Source of the DNA: Mesostigma viride
Taxonomy: Eukaryota; Streptophyta; Mesostigmatophyceae; Mesostigmatales; Mesostigmataceae
Reading direction: 5' to 3'
Assembly (NCBI GenBank): GCA_009746045.1
Contig: RPFO01000065.1
Location: forward strand, 1,647,424-1,711,423
DNA length: 64,000 bases
The notes beneath the pieces are model-generated. The model was not told the DNA's origin, did no database searches, and worked only from the letters and a program-made list of their open reading frames with translations. Position 1 is the first letter of the stretch. Each line of letters starts with the position of its first letter. Position numbers and translations under genes: made by a program. Below, one piece after another: positions 11,442-24,300 of this stretch.

Positions 11442-11708
11442 CGGTGTGGGGGGCCCGGTGGAGGTCCTTGGGGCCGCCCCCGACCTGCCCAAGGATGCGT
11501 GGGCCGCCCGGTGACTGGTAGCTGACGGCGGTAGTGCAGGGTATCTTCATTCTCGTCTCTCTGCTGCTCTGGATCAGGTGGTAGCCATTGTGGTCTCGTC
11601 TGGGGTTGTTGCTGCTGCGTCTGGGGTTGCTGCTGTTGCCATTGCTGCTGTGGTGACCGTTGCTGCTGCTGATGCTGCTGCTGCTGTTGCTGCTGCTGCG
11701 GTTGCTGC

Positions 11709-11740
<32 letters not shown>

Positions 11741-12094
11741 TTGCTGCTGTTGCTGTTGCTGCTGCTGCTGGGGCTGCTGCTGGGGCTGCTGCTGCCGTTG
11801 CTGCTGGAGCCTCTCTCGGTCGTTCCTGTCATCTCTCTGCCTGGGTAAGGCGTCTATAATGTCCCCATCCGCTGGGAACCTAGGGTTCTGATCTCTGGAT
11901 CGTGGGGAGCCTTCCGCAGGTCTCTCCATGACCTCACCTGTATCTGTCCCTGCTTGGACGTGCAGTGGTACCTCTATACCCTCTGTACCGTGCTCGTGGT
12001 TGTCTACCGGTTCTATCTCTGTATTCTCTAGATCTCGTTCTCTAGCCTCTTCCTCTGTATCTCTGGCGTTCCTTGTTTGGGACCGTGTGGGCAT
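11442..12094 (-). CDS. gag N-terminus with polyglutamine tract (interrupted by transposon)
   Basis: An open frame reads from ATG at 12094 (MPTRSQTRNARDTEEEARER) leftward. An acidic and charged head is followed by a long glutamine tract encoded by CAG/CAA at about 11640-11815, then a Pro/Gln/Arg-rich part. The frame runs into the right TIR and stops a few codons inside it. It lies on the same strand, in the correct order, between the LTR and leader on one side and the rest of gag on the other. The polyQ is an expansion within a disordered region; no enzymatic domain is present. Whether the frame once continued directly into 2126 cannot be settled because the left half is frameshifted. Confidence 0.65.
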
Positions 12095-13318
12095 GGTGCT
12101 CGTACCGGTACCTTACACTGCAGGCAACACCTCCCCAGGAAGGAAGAGAGAGAAAGAGAGAGAGCAACCACGTGCTATAGAGCTATAACTGTAGAACCTA
12201 ATACTACTCCCTAGTACTGGTCTCCTCTACTGCTTGCTAGGGCCAATGGTCAGCTGAGAGAAAGTCACTGTAACTGCTGTCCCCTCCCCCTGACTGCTGA
12301 GTGTGGGTGGCTTGGAGCATTCACGTGTGGTGTGCATCCCCTCAGGCAATGGCATGTGTTCCCTAACAAACCTATCTGCCTCTGTAATGTTATCAAACCC
12401 TTTCCACTTAGCACTAGAGCCTTGGGACAATATCTTATCTTTAATATGCATGCTCCTCACAAGTCTTCCAGCTGTAGAATATAGCAGGCCTACCCTTATC
12501 CCCGTCGTGAGCTACTGCGTAGTAAGGAAATCCAGACTGTCCACCCTTGTTTATTTTACGTCGTGGCATGTTACATCATAGTCTGGCAGCGGCTTGCAAG
12601 CAAGAGAGAAAGGGGAAACCCAGGCTACCTCTAATGCAGTGACCTTAAACAAACGAGGAGAGAGAGCACGGAGTATAACACAGCACACGCCCGAGCCTTC
12701 CGCAGGAACGGGCTATACGCACACACGGAGGTAAACACCGTCAACACAGTCGGCAACAGCCAGACGGTATCCACCCCCCCACGACCCCTTGCAGGTCAAC
12801 AACGAATGTCCGTCTCCGCGACGTCCATGGGCACCAACAACATTTACAACCTATATAGAGACACAACATATAACATAAACCCCCTGCGCGCGCGTTCCCG
12901 GATAGAGAGCAAGCTCGCCAGCTAGCCTTCAGCAGGCATAGCTTTGTAAAGAAAGAATTCTAACTAGGGGACGTACCATCTTCAATGACGTTAATCCCTC
13001 CTGAACTGGCCGCCACCCGGTGTCGTTGAAGGCAAGCCCTGGCCGCCACTAGGTGTCGTTGAAAACAGGAGAGCTGAACGCTATCGTTGACAGCACCTCA
13101 CCACAGGACTATTGCTAGCCCCGCCGAGTATCCCAGACTGGCCGCTTGCTGCTAGGTCGTCGTTGAATCCCTTTACGGGCTGGCCGCCGGCCTGACAGCA
13201 ATCGTTGAATTCCGGAACCTCTACCTACGCCAAGCTTCGTCTTGGTATCCTAATTGGCTCACTAACCCTCTCCGCGAGAGTTAGCTAACCTTTCCAGCAC
13301 ATTTCCTCCGATAACCAG
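12095..13318 (-). other. Retrotransposon 5' untranslated leader with primer-site-like sequence
   Basis: This 1.2-kb gene-free stretch lies between LTR and gag. On the minus strand, one base after the LTR, it reads TGGTTATCGGAG, similar to primer binding sites for initiator methionine tRNA (TGGTATCAGAG). At 12990-13215 there are four or five degenerate repeats of a CTGGCCGCC(A)...TCGTTGAA block. No open frame of note. Confidence 0.55.
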
Positions 13319-13903
13319 TGTTACGTCCCTGCCCAGACACACCTAGCCCGAGCTACGTAGCGAAAGACCCTTCTCGCCGGAATTAGGAATAATTCAAGAT
13401 AGCCTAAAGTAGGTTGCGCTTCACGACGTGAGTCGTGAGATATCTGGCATCACGGCTTGATGCCAAGCTAATTAGTACACACTTATATTGGCTAGCAATA
13501 CCAATTACAAATGGATAATTGCCCCGGGCTCAATGTGTAGGCGTATTCGCACTTATCATTCATTAAACCAAGAGGACGAGACTCTCGTCCTCGGACCAAT
13601 TTAACCTAGGTTGGGTGCGGCGCAGATACACACCAATTTCCCTAGAACAATCCGAGTCACTCATTCCACGTAGGATCCGGGCCGACATCGACCCTCAACT
13701 ATAGGATCCACGCCTAGAACAACTGACAGACTCAGAACCGGCGCGGCGCCACAGCACCGGCCCCTAGAAGGACAACCTAGGACCAAAATAACTAGTCCAA
13801 TTCACACAATAGCCAAGGTCCGTAAAACCCAAGTCCAATAGACTAAACGGCCTTAGTAATTTATTTCATTGTTACGTCCGGCCAAAAGGGCAGGGACGTA
13901 ACA
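13319..13903 (-). mobile_element. 5' long terminal repeat (585 bp)
   Basis: The segment begins TGTTACGTCCCTGCCC and ends with its exact reverse complement GGGCAGGGACGTAACA, so it has TG...CA ends with 16-bp terminal inversions, as LTRs do. For the minus-strand element it is the upstream LTR, correctly placed before primer site, leader and gag. The partner LTR would be beyond the left edge, so LTR identity cannot be compared here. Confidence 0.75.
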
Positions 13904-14325
13904 GGTACGCACGCTAGTCGGTAATTGGGAGAGTGGGTGGCGATGCCGTCCATGCGGCCCAGATGTTAATGAGCCACGTCCAAACCCCAGGCAGATTACA
14001 GTAAAGAAACCTGTGCTCAATGGTTTCACTAGGGTGCGTGCACAGGCATGATGCATCATGACCAAAACGCTCGTGGAGCGTAGCGCAGACCCCTATCGCC
14101 CTATGCATCAAAAGATGTTGTACATCAGTGGCCCTGCGGTCCACGAGAGGGTGGTCTACCGCCAGGGTAATCATCTTAACCCAAGTGTAGCCCGGCCAAT
14201 GTATTCCCCAGCGGGCTCGGCCCGGATGGGGCTGATGGTACGTATGCAACAAGATATCATAACCCCAATCTGCGGTGTACTCAAAGATACATTTGCTGGT
14301 TCTGATGTCCCCCTTGGTTAAGACC
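13904..14325 (-). pseudogene. LINE ORF2 C-terminal fragment with zinc-binding (zf-RVT) motif
   Basis: The minus strand reads KGDIRTSKCIFEYTADWGYD, then CLCTHPSETIEHRFLYC and a Trp-rich end. The C-x-C...ET-x2-H-x4-C arrangement is the zinc-binding reverse-transcriptase tail of non-LTR retrotransposons. The fragment stops at the LTR edge, so the LTR element probably inserted into this older LINE. No reverse-transcriptase core is present. Confidence 0.6.
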
Positions 14326-16590
14326 CATCCAAATTAGTCCGTAAATGGTATGTTATAACATACCATTTGACTCCCCGCCAAAAACGGCGCCGCGCCAGTG
14401 GCGCCGCGCCACCCGTGACGGATGTCAGTGGTCCGGTGGGTCCGGGGACACTTAGGGACGAAGGTGATGCATAGGTTTGGGTGTTATATTCGCCATAGCC
14501 TGGTAATTACAACGTGTATTGAGAAAGTATCACGTGACTTTGGCGGGAAATTTTCACTCTCGCGCGCGCGTAACTAGATATGGCTGCTAGCGTGCCGTTA
14601 TCAAGGAAATTTTGCGTCTCGCGGCTTGTAACGGTTCAGAATGTTGCTCAGAATGATGATGCGTGATTTTCGTAGGTCAGGGGTGGCCAGATGTATAGCA
14701 TTGGTAAAATACAGGTAGAAAATTACTGCTTTCTTGGTCGTCAGTACCATATGAGTAATGGCATGTCATATTTTGATTTTCTTCTTATGGCCCGGCAGTC
14801 TGCGCCAGCCCGAGCACCCAGTTTTGATACGGGACATCCGCAGCAGCGTCCCTGTGAATTCGGATGCGTTTATAGGTCATCTTTGCTCAGAACATCAACC
14901 TGGTAACCATGGCGGATGCATTCATTATGCGGCTATGGCGGCCTATGCCTGGAAAGCATTAGCCAGTGTGAGATATGAGGGTCCCGGCCAGCAGAAGCCG
15001 GAAAGGTCGTGATCAAGCCAGGTACGGCAACGTGTTTGCATGTTGTTTGCCGCGGAATACGCCTGCCATGCATTATAGTTGACGAGTTTATTGGTGCAGC
15101 ATTTAGCAAGCTTCCATGCCTGCTGTAAAGAGTGGTATCAGCCCTGTGAGTGCTCAGTTTATGGCATTTCCTTAGAGTATACCACCCCGTTAGTTCAGGT
15201 AGGCAACCCGTTTGCATTCCAGCACTTTTGCCAGTCTTTTGTAGCTTGTTATAATGCATTACTGTGTTGCATGTCATAGATGGCTGTCTACGCGCGCGTA
15301 ACCCACACACTACGTATATGAGCGTGGTGCCATGTGCAAAACTCAATTCTGAGTGCCCCCCCCTGGTATGGGGATGCCTGAACTACCTAATAAAATTATC
15401 CAACCTTGACATTGGTGTTTACAACCCTCCCCTGAAAAAAAGGGGGGGCCGGGGTTCCATGGTGTGATGCATGAAAATGTTCGTCTTTTGTCCAACTTTG
15501 ACTGAGAATATCATGCAACCCACTTACGGGACTCAAGATATTATTGCATATTCTGAAAGCCCTTGAAGTGTAGATATTCCTAGCACCTTGGTTGAGGGTA
15601 TTTGGAGCAGCGGTCAGGGAGTTATGATTTTTTTCATTTTCAGGGGTATTTGTTTGCAAAAAATGGCAATACGGACTATGGGGTCCAGATGTAGTAGATC
15701 GAGCCGTGTGTTGCCCACGTGTAGCCATGTAATGCTCTCAACCGGGGATAATGGGTCCGGCTGGATCATGCAAGGCCCATGATTATTTTTTAGGTACTTG
15801 GCTCGCTGTTTTACTTACAAAGCCCCACTGCCCCAAGCCCCCATTGACTAGCGCGTAGTCAAACAAGCCACAAACGCACGGCTTATAACGGTTGTGTACT
15901 TGTACAGTTGTGATCTGGTCGAACGACGGGAACACACGACGCCGAGAGAGAGGGAGAGACCGGAGAGTCAACTAGACCGGAGAGTCAGTCGCTGTAGTTT
16001 GTCGCCTGATTTTATCGGCCATTGTGGGTACTTTCCCGACTTACAGCCAGTAATAAATGTCGCCGTCTTACAGTCGTGGCTGAAAGTACCAAATTTAAAG
16101 ACCCTTGGTTAAAAAAAGTACCCATTTACCCGGAAGTACCAAATTTAAGGACCCGAGTTCGATTCCCGCCAATTACTGTTGCACGTCATGCAGGCGGAGT
16201 CAACGACCACTGCAAGTCTGCAACCAATCGCGTCCTGACTCTTGGCTCAAATGGCTGAGGCACCACCCATAAACGGCGCACGTGCTCGCTTACTAACGGC
16301 CATTGGATCAGGAGGGGTGGCATCCAGCCAAGGGTCCGCGGTCACAAAAACCACCACCGCCGGACAAAAAAGGCCGGGCCCGCGGTCCAACCATGACGCG
16401 TGGACCGCAACCGGCACCCAACGCTGCTGGTACCACGGTAGCGTCCAGGACCATGGTACCCGCCGGCCGCCGCCGGCAAGCCCGAGAGCCGGTACCACCC
16501 TCGGACTCCCATTTGCGGTAACTATCCCTACTACCCACTAAACTGAACATTCTACTACTATTCTTCTCTCTGCGTACTCCATTATTCTGC

Positions 16591-16851
16591 CACGTGGCAA
16601 CAGCCCTCAAAACAAACCCACATGATGCACACACCTGACGCACGGCACATGATGCACATAATGACGTGGCATGCGCCTGATGGTTCAAGTGACTTCGCAC
16701 GTGGCGGCCAGGAAAAGCCACGTGGCAGGCACAGGTACAGTACCTACAACATTATCCACGTGGCATATAGTTTCTACTGGTCCATAGGCTACCACGGTCC
16801 TGAGCCAACCCGGCGTGACGTACAGCCCTAGTCTAACATATTACACGTGGC
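16591..16851. promoter_or_regulatory. Cluster of G-box words (CACGTGGC)
   Basis: Exact CACGTGGC occurs at 16591, 16698, 16719, 16757 and 16844, with GACGTGGC at 16663. The first copy sits in the 12-bp palindrome TGCCACGTGGCA. In green plants this word binds bZIP and bHLH factors. The nearest gene start is 1.5 kb to the right, so regulatory use is only a possibility. Confidence 0.4.
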
Positions 16852-17492
16852 AGATTTCTACTGGCACGTTGTAAACCACGGTTCTGCTCACCCAGGGCCC
16901 ACGAACCGCCACCGGCAAGTTTTTTACCCTCAAACCCCGCGGTTAACCATGGGCCCCGCGAAAATCCACCACCGTCAGCCCCTGGGACAACCCTCTCTGG
17001 TACCGCGGTTCCAGGAAATTTTGCCCGGGCATGCCACCCCTCCTCATTGGATCCACGTCCATGTCCGGGGAAATAAAAATCCCGGGTAAACGGGAAATAA
17101 AAATCCCGGGTAAATGGGTATTTTTATTAACCAATGGGGAGATAATTAGATAGATAGGTACCAAGTAGCGACCAGCTGGTTACTCAGTGTGTATGCTGTG
17201 GCAGGTGATTTGTTATTAGGGAGCAACACTGTCAGCCTGCTGTCAGCCAATTTCCGGTGAAATCTTTATCCTGGGTAATACCACGCCCATTTTCTATGGT
17301 TTCCATTTTCCAATGGGGATTTTTACAGTATAATTTGCTCTGTCGGGCAATTCAACCGGCGTGCCGTGGGACTCCGTCAGTCAGTCAGTTTAATCCCACG
17401 CCTGACTCGGTGACTCCGTGACTCAGTGATTGCCCGTACATGCTGGCTGTTGAAATTCACTCTACTGTCTTGGTACTATAGGAATACTGTAG

Positions 17493-17955
17493 TTGTTGTT
17501 GTTGCCCACGCCGCACATGGGCAGCAGAGATTTGGAAAGGCCGAGACACTGAACAACATGCCATCACAAACAGACAAGAACCAAAGATACTCTGCGTGGA
17601 CATGTACGGTTGCATCATTAGATACTGCAGTACCGAACAACGAATCCATTCCGCTCAACAACTCCGCGCGTTCAGGGCTCTGACGCAACTGCATCACCGT
17701 ATGTGGATGTATATGTAGATGAAGATCGCACTCAGTTCTCTGCCCGCTGAGTACATGTCCCCGCTGAGTATCTTTGTTTCTTGTATGTTTATGATGGCAT
17801 GCTGTTCAGTGTCCTTGCCCTCGGCCGTTTCCAAATCTCTGCTGCCCTAAATAAACTAACACCCACTTCACCGGAAATCTCTGCTGCCCATGTTCAGTTC
17901 AGTTCAGTTTCCCATCTCTGCTGCCCATGTGCGGCGTGGGCAACAACAACAACAA
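17493..17955. repeat. 463-bp segment bounded by a 40-bp inverted repeat
   Basis: GTTGTTGTTGTTGCCCACGC at 17493, continuing to CAGAGAT at 17532, is the reverse complement of 17914-17955. The word AAATCTCTGCTGCCC recurs at about 17832 and 17875. It looks like a MITE or foldback element; no coding sequence is inside. Confidence 0.6.
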
Positions 17956-18368
17956 CAAGACCCAGGAGTCATGACAGTGCAAGCAGCGGAACCGCCCACA
18001 CAGTGCAAGCAGCGCAGCGATCCCGTCTGGTGCAACCCTGAGGGCTGCCAACCGAGCTGTTTGCGTGCCCACCGTACGCACGCCAATTGTACAGTACAGG
18101 CGGCAGCAATGTGGGCACTCTATGAACGCTGTTGGAGCTGGACCTGTCAACGACTGATGCGCCATCGCTCCCCTTGCCTGTAAGCGCCCGCGGTGGAATA
18201 TCTTACCCACGTTAATTAGCCCTCATGGAAAAATAGCACAAATTGCCGATATGGCATAAAGGAACCATTTAATTATCCAGATACTTCGTAGTTAAAACGC
18301 GTTGGTTAGCTTTGGTAGTTTTGGGTAAGGTACTGGTAGTTTTGGGTAAGGTACGTGGTGTGGAGCAG

Positions 18369-21300
18369 ATGACTTCGTGTCAAGAAATATCTGGCAACGG
18401 AAGGTGTGTTAAGCATGCTTCACGTAAATGCCCTGCATTGCCTCTGTCGTTCATGCACCAAGTCTGGGGTGGGCTTTCTTTTCGTTCTTTTCCCTGTCCA
18501 CGCGATGGACGCCCCAGAGCAGTACTTGGCCGGCAGCTGACTTGTTTTACTGAAGTTCAGGCTTGACTTTTCGTGGGCAACGAGGAAATCATGCAAGGAT
18601 AACAGTAATAAAAATTCAGTAAAAGATTTCAATAAGGTTTATAAACACCTTGCCGTATATCGTCTGGTGGGGCATTGTCGTTAGTTGCTGCCCACGTGAG
18701 GGATACGAATAATCACGATGCCGAGTCCCAGAGATGCCTCGCTAGCATGCAGAAATTGTATCTGTTCCCACTACAAAACTGCCGGGGATGATTCCTGAAC
18801 GACGCAGCGTGCGTGCCACGCAAACCATGATACCCAAATAGGTCGCTTCCACCGAAGTCCAAGGACAGCGCCGGCTGCGCCGCTGATGCCATGCATTTTC
18901 CCGCCAAAAATGACCCCTCCTCAGGTACTTTCTGAATGCACTCCCCGACGTCCCGCGGGCCGCGTTCCCCGGCGCGCCCGCCTCCTCCGAGGCGACCACC
19001 GAGACGCTGAAGAAGAATATGGTGGCCACTATCATGTCGCAGGCGCAGCGCATTGAGCAGGCAGTGCCCCCAGGGAGCAGCGCGTCCCTGGCAGACGCCT
19101 CCCTGTACACGGGCGCGGCGGGGCTGGCCCTGTGCTTCCACCTGCTGGCTAACGGTCAGGAGGCGATGGAGCGTGTGACGAGCGTGCACGACCCAAGCTC
19201 GTTTGACCACTTCCGGGACCTGTCGCGGCGCTACAGCGAGGACGCACTGGCGTCGTCGCGCGACCTGTGCCGCCGCCACCTGCAGAAAAAGCCGGACCAT
19301 GTGCGTGGGGGGATGGGGCACACGGGGCGTGGGCCATGCGCGAAGCATGGGGGGTAGAGGTTGGAGTTCAAGGGGGTGTTGGTGTGCGGGGTGTGGGGAG
19401 TGGGGGGGGGCCATGGGGCACGCGTGGGCTTGCGGGGGGGGCGTATGGGAGGGGGGACTGCGAGGCGTGTGGGAGTAGGGAAGCGTGGGAGTGCTTGTGT
19501 GGAGTTGTGAGGAGTGCATGGGGGCCGGGAGGGGGGGGGCGCGTGTGCTTGGTGCTTCTTGTGTAGGAACGCAGCCAAGTGCTTGTGTAGGAACGCAGGC
19601 AAGTACTGATGTTCCGTGTCCCACCTGCCACTATTCCGTCCAGTGCCTGCGTACTGGTAGCGGCGTTGAGCAGTGCCCGAGTACTAGCACCGCCTTGAAT
19701 CACTAGAGCTGGGAATGTTCCGTTGAAACCAGTCTCTACTACAGTCACGCCTTCAGTGGTGCTGCCATCAGTCGGGCGGCAGCACAAACCTTTCGTCCTT
19801 GGCTGTACTAGCGAAACCAAACTTGAGACATGGATGAACCTTTTTCTTTTCTGCTTTCAGCGCCAATTGCCGAGTGTGTGTGTGTGTGTTTGCGTTTGTT
19901 GAAGGCAGAGTGAATTCCGTGTCCAAGTGCCACAGAATGCTATGACATGGCGCCGTAACCATGCAGGGGCAACAACAGGTTACGTCCCTCTCGAGATCTG
20001 TCGCCCAACTCCTACTGCAGCGTAGACCTTAGTGCGTCGACTTTAAAGCGTAAAAAATCAAAGCACTCCTTCAATTGTAGTAGTTTGCAAATACTGTAGT
20101 AGGAATACCTGTTATTTGGCGTTCGCTCCAGGTTTGCGCGCATATTTCCTGTCAGCGTACACGCACCCCGTTCCCTCTTTAGAGGCCAACGTAGCGGCCA
20201 ACTACCATCACAGGTCATGCCCAGGTATGCGCGGACAATACTGCCAGAAAGGTGACTTAAGCCGGGGGTCAGACAATGCTGCGGCATAGCCCTTGATGGG
20301 AGCTGTTGTTTGGTGTACTGAAGTCTGCAAATGGCCCAGGGGGGCGACAGCTGGGTCAAGTCTACATCTTGAGTTTGGCTCACGCCTCAAGTTCAGTTGG
20401 CGCAGATGCGGCGTCGACTCGAGCTGAAGGCATGAATGACTGAACTAGCTTCGCCATGGCATGAGCGCTCCCGTTGCCTGTGCCTTGCACCCCCGTTCAC
20501 ATGGATGCAGCGCGGCCGTACGCGGGGGTGGCTGTTACTCGCCGCAAGTGAGGGCTGATCCACCCACCCACCCACCCACCCACCCACCCACCCACCCACC
20601 CACCCACCCACCCACCCACCCACCCACCCACCCACCCACCCACCCACCCACCCACCCACCCACCCACCCACCCACCCACCCACCCACCCACCCACCCACC
20701 CACCCACCCACCCACCCACCCACCCACCCACCCACCCACCCACCCACCCACCCACCCACCCACCCTTTGGCAGCCCGGCTGCACGCCCACGCAATCCTCC
20801 CCCCTGACAAACATCCACCCACTCAAGCGGACTGGGGGAGGGATCCTGTCCTCCCATACCCTGACACATCCTCCCCCCCGTCCCCAATACCCTCGCCCCC
20901 ATGCACACCTCCATCGGTCCACCCGATGAACACGCCCATCTCTCCACCCTGCGCAGGTCGTCACCCTATTTACAGGCGCGGCGGGCGCGTGCGCGGTCCA
21001 GGCGGTGATTGGCTGCCACGGCCCGTCGCCGTCCATGGCTCGCATCGACCCCGCCATCAGCGACACGCTCAACACGATGCACGCGATCTGCGTGGACCCC
21101 GCGCTTCCCTCGGACGAGCTGCTCTACGGCCGCGCTGGCTACTTGCACGCGCTGCTCTTCACCGCGCGCCACGTAGCGGTGGGGGAAACCGCGGTGGCGG
21201 CGGCGCCCGCAGCACAGGCGGGCGAGGGGGGCGTGGTGGATGCGGCCGCGAGCGGCGCCGGAGAGGCCGACCCGCCCCCCTTTGATCAAGAGTCCCTGCA

Positions 21301-24300
21301 GCGGGTGGGTGGCGGATGCCAGCGAGCGTGCCGGGGTGTGGGGCCAACGCTGTGGGGCATGGGTGGCAGCTGTGGGTTTGTTTCAGCCTTGGAATCTATG
21401 CCTGTACAGTCATTCGCGCCTTAAGTTGGGTTCGCTTAAGATGTGTCACGCCTTGAGTTGGGTCGAATAGGATTTTGGCATTCTAAGTTCAAAGTAGTTC
21501 AGAATAGTATGTTAGAGTATATTTAGTTCAAATTAGTACAATATAGTAGAGTCATTCAGGCCTTTTAGTTGGGTTCACGCCTTAAGTTGGGTTGACCCCT
21601 CAAAAACCTCGAACCCAACTTAAGGCGTGAATGACTGTACATCCAGCGATCGATCGCACGGTTGCTCCACGGTTCCTCCACAACTCGTTGCACATTTCCC
21701 TCCATCAATCATCTCGGTCGATGTCACGTCCCATGACTTCGAAAGACGACCACCCAACAGTTATAGTGACCAGCGGTTTCCATGCTACCACTGACATGCA
21801 AGGAAACCCCCATAAGTGGGTGGCTTTTGGTTTTATACGCGTACTTGCCACCATCGTCACATGCCTTTTTCCTAGAAGTGCCCTCATTCATCCTAGAAGT
21901 GCCCTCATTCATCTGCCCTGCACCTACTCTCGGGGGGGGCCTGTGCCACATACAGCTGCTGGATCCTCAAGTCTCGTGGCAGGCCTCTACAGGCGCGTGC
22001 TTGTGTGTATGTGTGTGTGGTCACTGTAGTACAGAATTGTGTTTGTGGGCACTATAGTACAGTATTGTGTGTGTGCGGTCACTATAGTACAGTATTGTGT
22101 GTGTGGGGGGTACATACTTGGCATCGTACGAACTTGGTATCCTCTGGCAACGTGGTTGGTATCCTCAGTGGCGTGCTCCTGTTGCTGGTACTACATGCTT
22201 GTGCCTCCTCCTGACCAGCCCCTCTCTTTGCCCACTCTCCTCTTGGTCCTCTCTCTTGGCACACCCCTGTCTTCTTCGTCCGCATGCGCTTGGCAACTCC
22301 CGCGGGCCTACCCACCGCAGGTATTGCGCGCGATCGTTCTGAGCGGGCTCAAAGGGGGCAACCCCGCCAGCTGTCCGCTCATGTACAGCTGGCACGGCAA
22401 GGAGTACCTGGGCGCCGCGCATGGCCTGATGGGCATCCTCTTCACGCTGCTGCACTTCCCCTCGGCGTTTGGCGACCGGGTGCTGCAGAACGGGGGTTGG
22501 ACCGTGGGCGAGTTGATCCGCTCGTCCATCGACTACCTGTGCTCGCTCATGACGCGGCGCGGGGGCATGCCGGCCAAAGGTGGGAGCCTGAAATAGGAGG
22601 CATGAATAAGCACGCGGCATGAATATGCCGGCGTAAGGGAGGCGCGCAAGTGAGCATGGGAGGGTGCGCATGTGGTAGAGTGTAGGCAAGTATGCACCTG
22701 CCGTCCAAAGGTAGGGGCGCAAGTGTGCGGGGGTGGAGCAAGTGACCGTGATAAAAGTATGCCAGCAAGTAGTCAAGTGCCACCCAGAGGTGCGCACGCG
22801 CACCAGCCAGCATTGATGTGTGCGCGCACACACACACACATACAGGCGTCCATTGACGCCAGGGATGCGACGTGGCCCACTGTGTGTGTGCCCCTGGGTC
22901 TTCCGGACCCAACATCTGTCGCTTCTATCGCTACCAAGTTAGCGTTGCAGTGCTCAACCAAAAGAAGTTGATTTCATTCGCCGTTCGCTCCCAGCTGCCT
23001 TCATCCTGGCTGGTCTCGCGCGCTCCCCTTCACGCTCCTTTTTGCCACGGTGGCCCCCCTATGGCGCACTCCCTGTCAAATCGGGAAGTAGTTCGGTGAT
23101 TATTGTGCGGGATACCTTTGGCCCTTTGGCACAAAGGTTCCGCTCAGCATTACCTGCGATAACCACTCGCTGGTACCCTAAGCTAATGCGACGTGGCACC
23201 CGGTTGTGTCTCCTGTCTCCCTTCCCTTATTTTGGCGCCTCATGACCTGTATTTGTACTCATTAGACCCCTTCTGCGGAGTTGGGGTCAGTTGCTTAAAA
23301 CGCGGCTTAAATTTAGGCGGCCGTCCCTGCCGTACATGGGGTGACACAGCAGGTTTGGCCGCGTCTGCAAAGTTGTCTGGATGGGCCAGTCTGTCCAGTA
23401 CAGAAACAGGCAGTACAGCTGCTAGCATCTCCTTGCATGGTCTTCCTTAAATGCCTTCTCTTAATCGAATTCCCGACCTTCTCAATTTAGCTAGATCGAC
23501 CAGTGGAGTCCAACTAAAAATGAGTAAGCGTCAAGTTAGCAATTTAGTTGGGGGGTTTAGAACCCAGCGCTACTCTTCAGAAGGTGTGTCTTGTTGTTGA
23601 TCTCCTAATATTGTTGATTGTTGTTGGTATTGTTATTAATCTCCACTATCTGTGATTATTGTTGTCTGGTGATGCTTGCTGTTGCTGCCTCTCCTTCCTT
23701 CTGAATAGGCTTGCTTCTTCGTCCTTCTCTTCGATCGATGTTGGATCTTGCTTATTACTTTCGTGCCCTCTTCCCTGGCACACGGCACGCTAAGCCCCCC
23801 CATGTGTGTCCATTCCGGTGGTGCCTGCCTGTGTGCGGCATGCACCCTTGTGTGGCGCGGCTTTGCCCCCCAATCCCTCCTCCCGCAGTGGGTTCCAGCG
23901 ACGAACTCGTCCATTGGTGCCATGGCAGCACGGGGATGGTCTTCCTGCTCTGCAAGGCGTACCAGGTGCGGTCAGGCGGGCGGTCGGGGGGTCGGGCGGG
24001 AGGGAGGGAGGGAGGGAGGGAGGGAGGGAGGGAGGGAGGGAGGGAGGGAGGGAGGAGGGAGGGAGGGAGGGAGGGAGGGAGGGAGGGAGGAGGGAGGGAG
24101 GGAGGGAGGGAGGGAGGGAGGGAGGGAGGGAGGGAGGGAGGGAGGGAGGGAGGGAGGGAGGGAGGGGAGGGAGGGAGGGAGGGAGGGAGGGCGGGAGGGA
24201 GCGAGGGAGGGAGGGAGGGAGGGAGGGAGGGAGGGCGGGAGGGAGGGAGGGAGAGGGGGAGGGAGGGAGGGAGGGTGTCTTGACGAGAAAAATGGAATTC

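Larger units (their letters stand above)
14326..18368. other. Gene-poor intergenic stretch with repeats
   Basis: No open frame here looks coding. Visible structure: a perfect 26-bp palindrome at 14343-14368; a doubled GGCGCCGCGCCA at about 14384-14410; five CACGTGGC words at 16591-16851; two copies of AATAAAAATCCCGGGTAAA near 17081-17130; and a 40-bp inverted repeat at 17493-17532 with 17914-17955. The LanC-like gene begins at its right edge. Confidence 0.6.

Noticed and set aside
11578-11859. Plus-strand alanine/leucine-rich open frames
   Set aside because: Antisense of the CAG/CAA glutamine tract in gag; the minus frame has unique sequence on both sides.
16150-16175. tRNA gene or SINE (GTTCGATTCCC B-box-like word)
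   Set aside because: No convincing A box or cloverleaf can be paired upstream.
20461-21285. Long open frames of PTHPPTH and WVGG repeats (also at 46.6-47.2 and 48.5-49.3 kb)
   Set aside because: They are translations of intronic CCCA microsatellites, open in several frames on both strands because the unit lacks stop codons.
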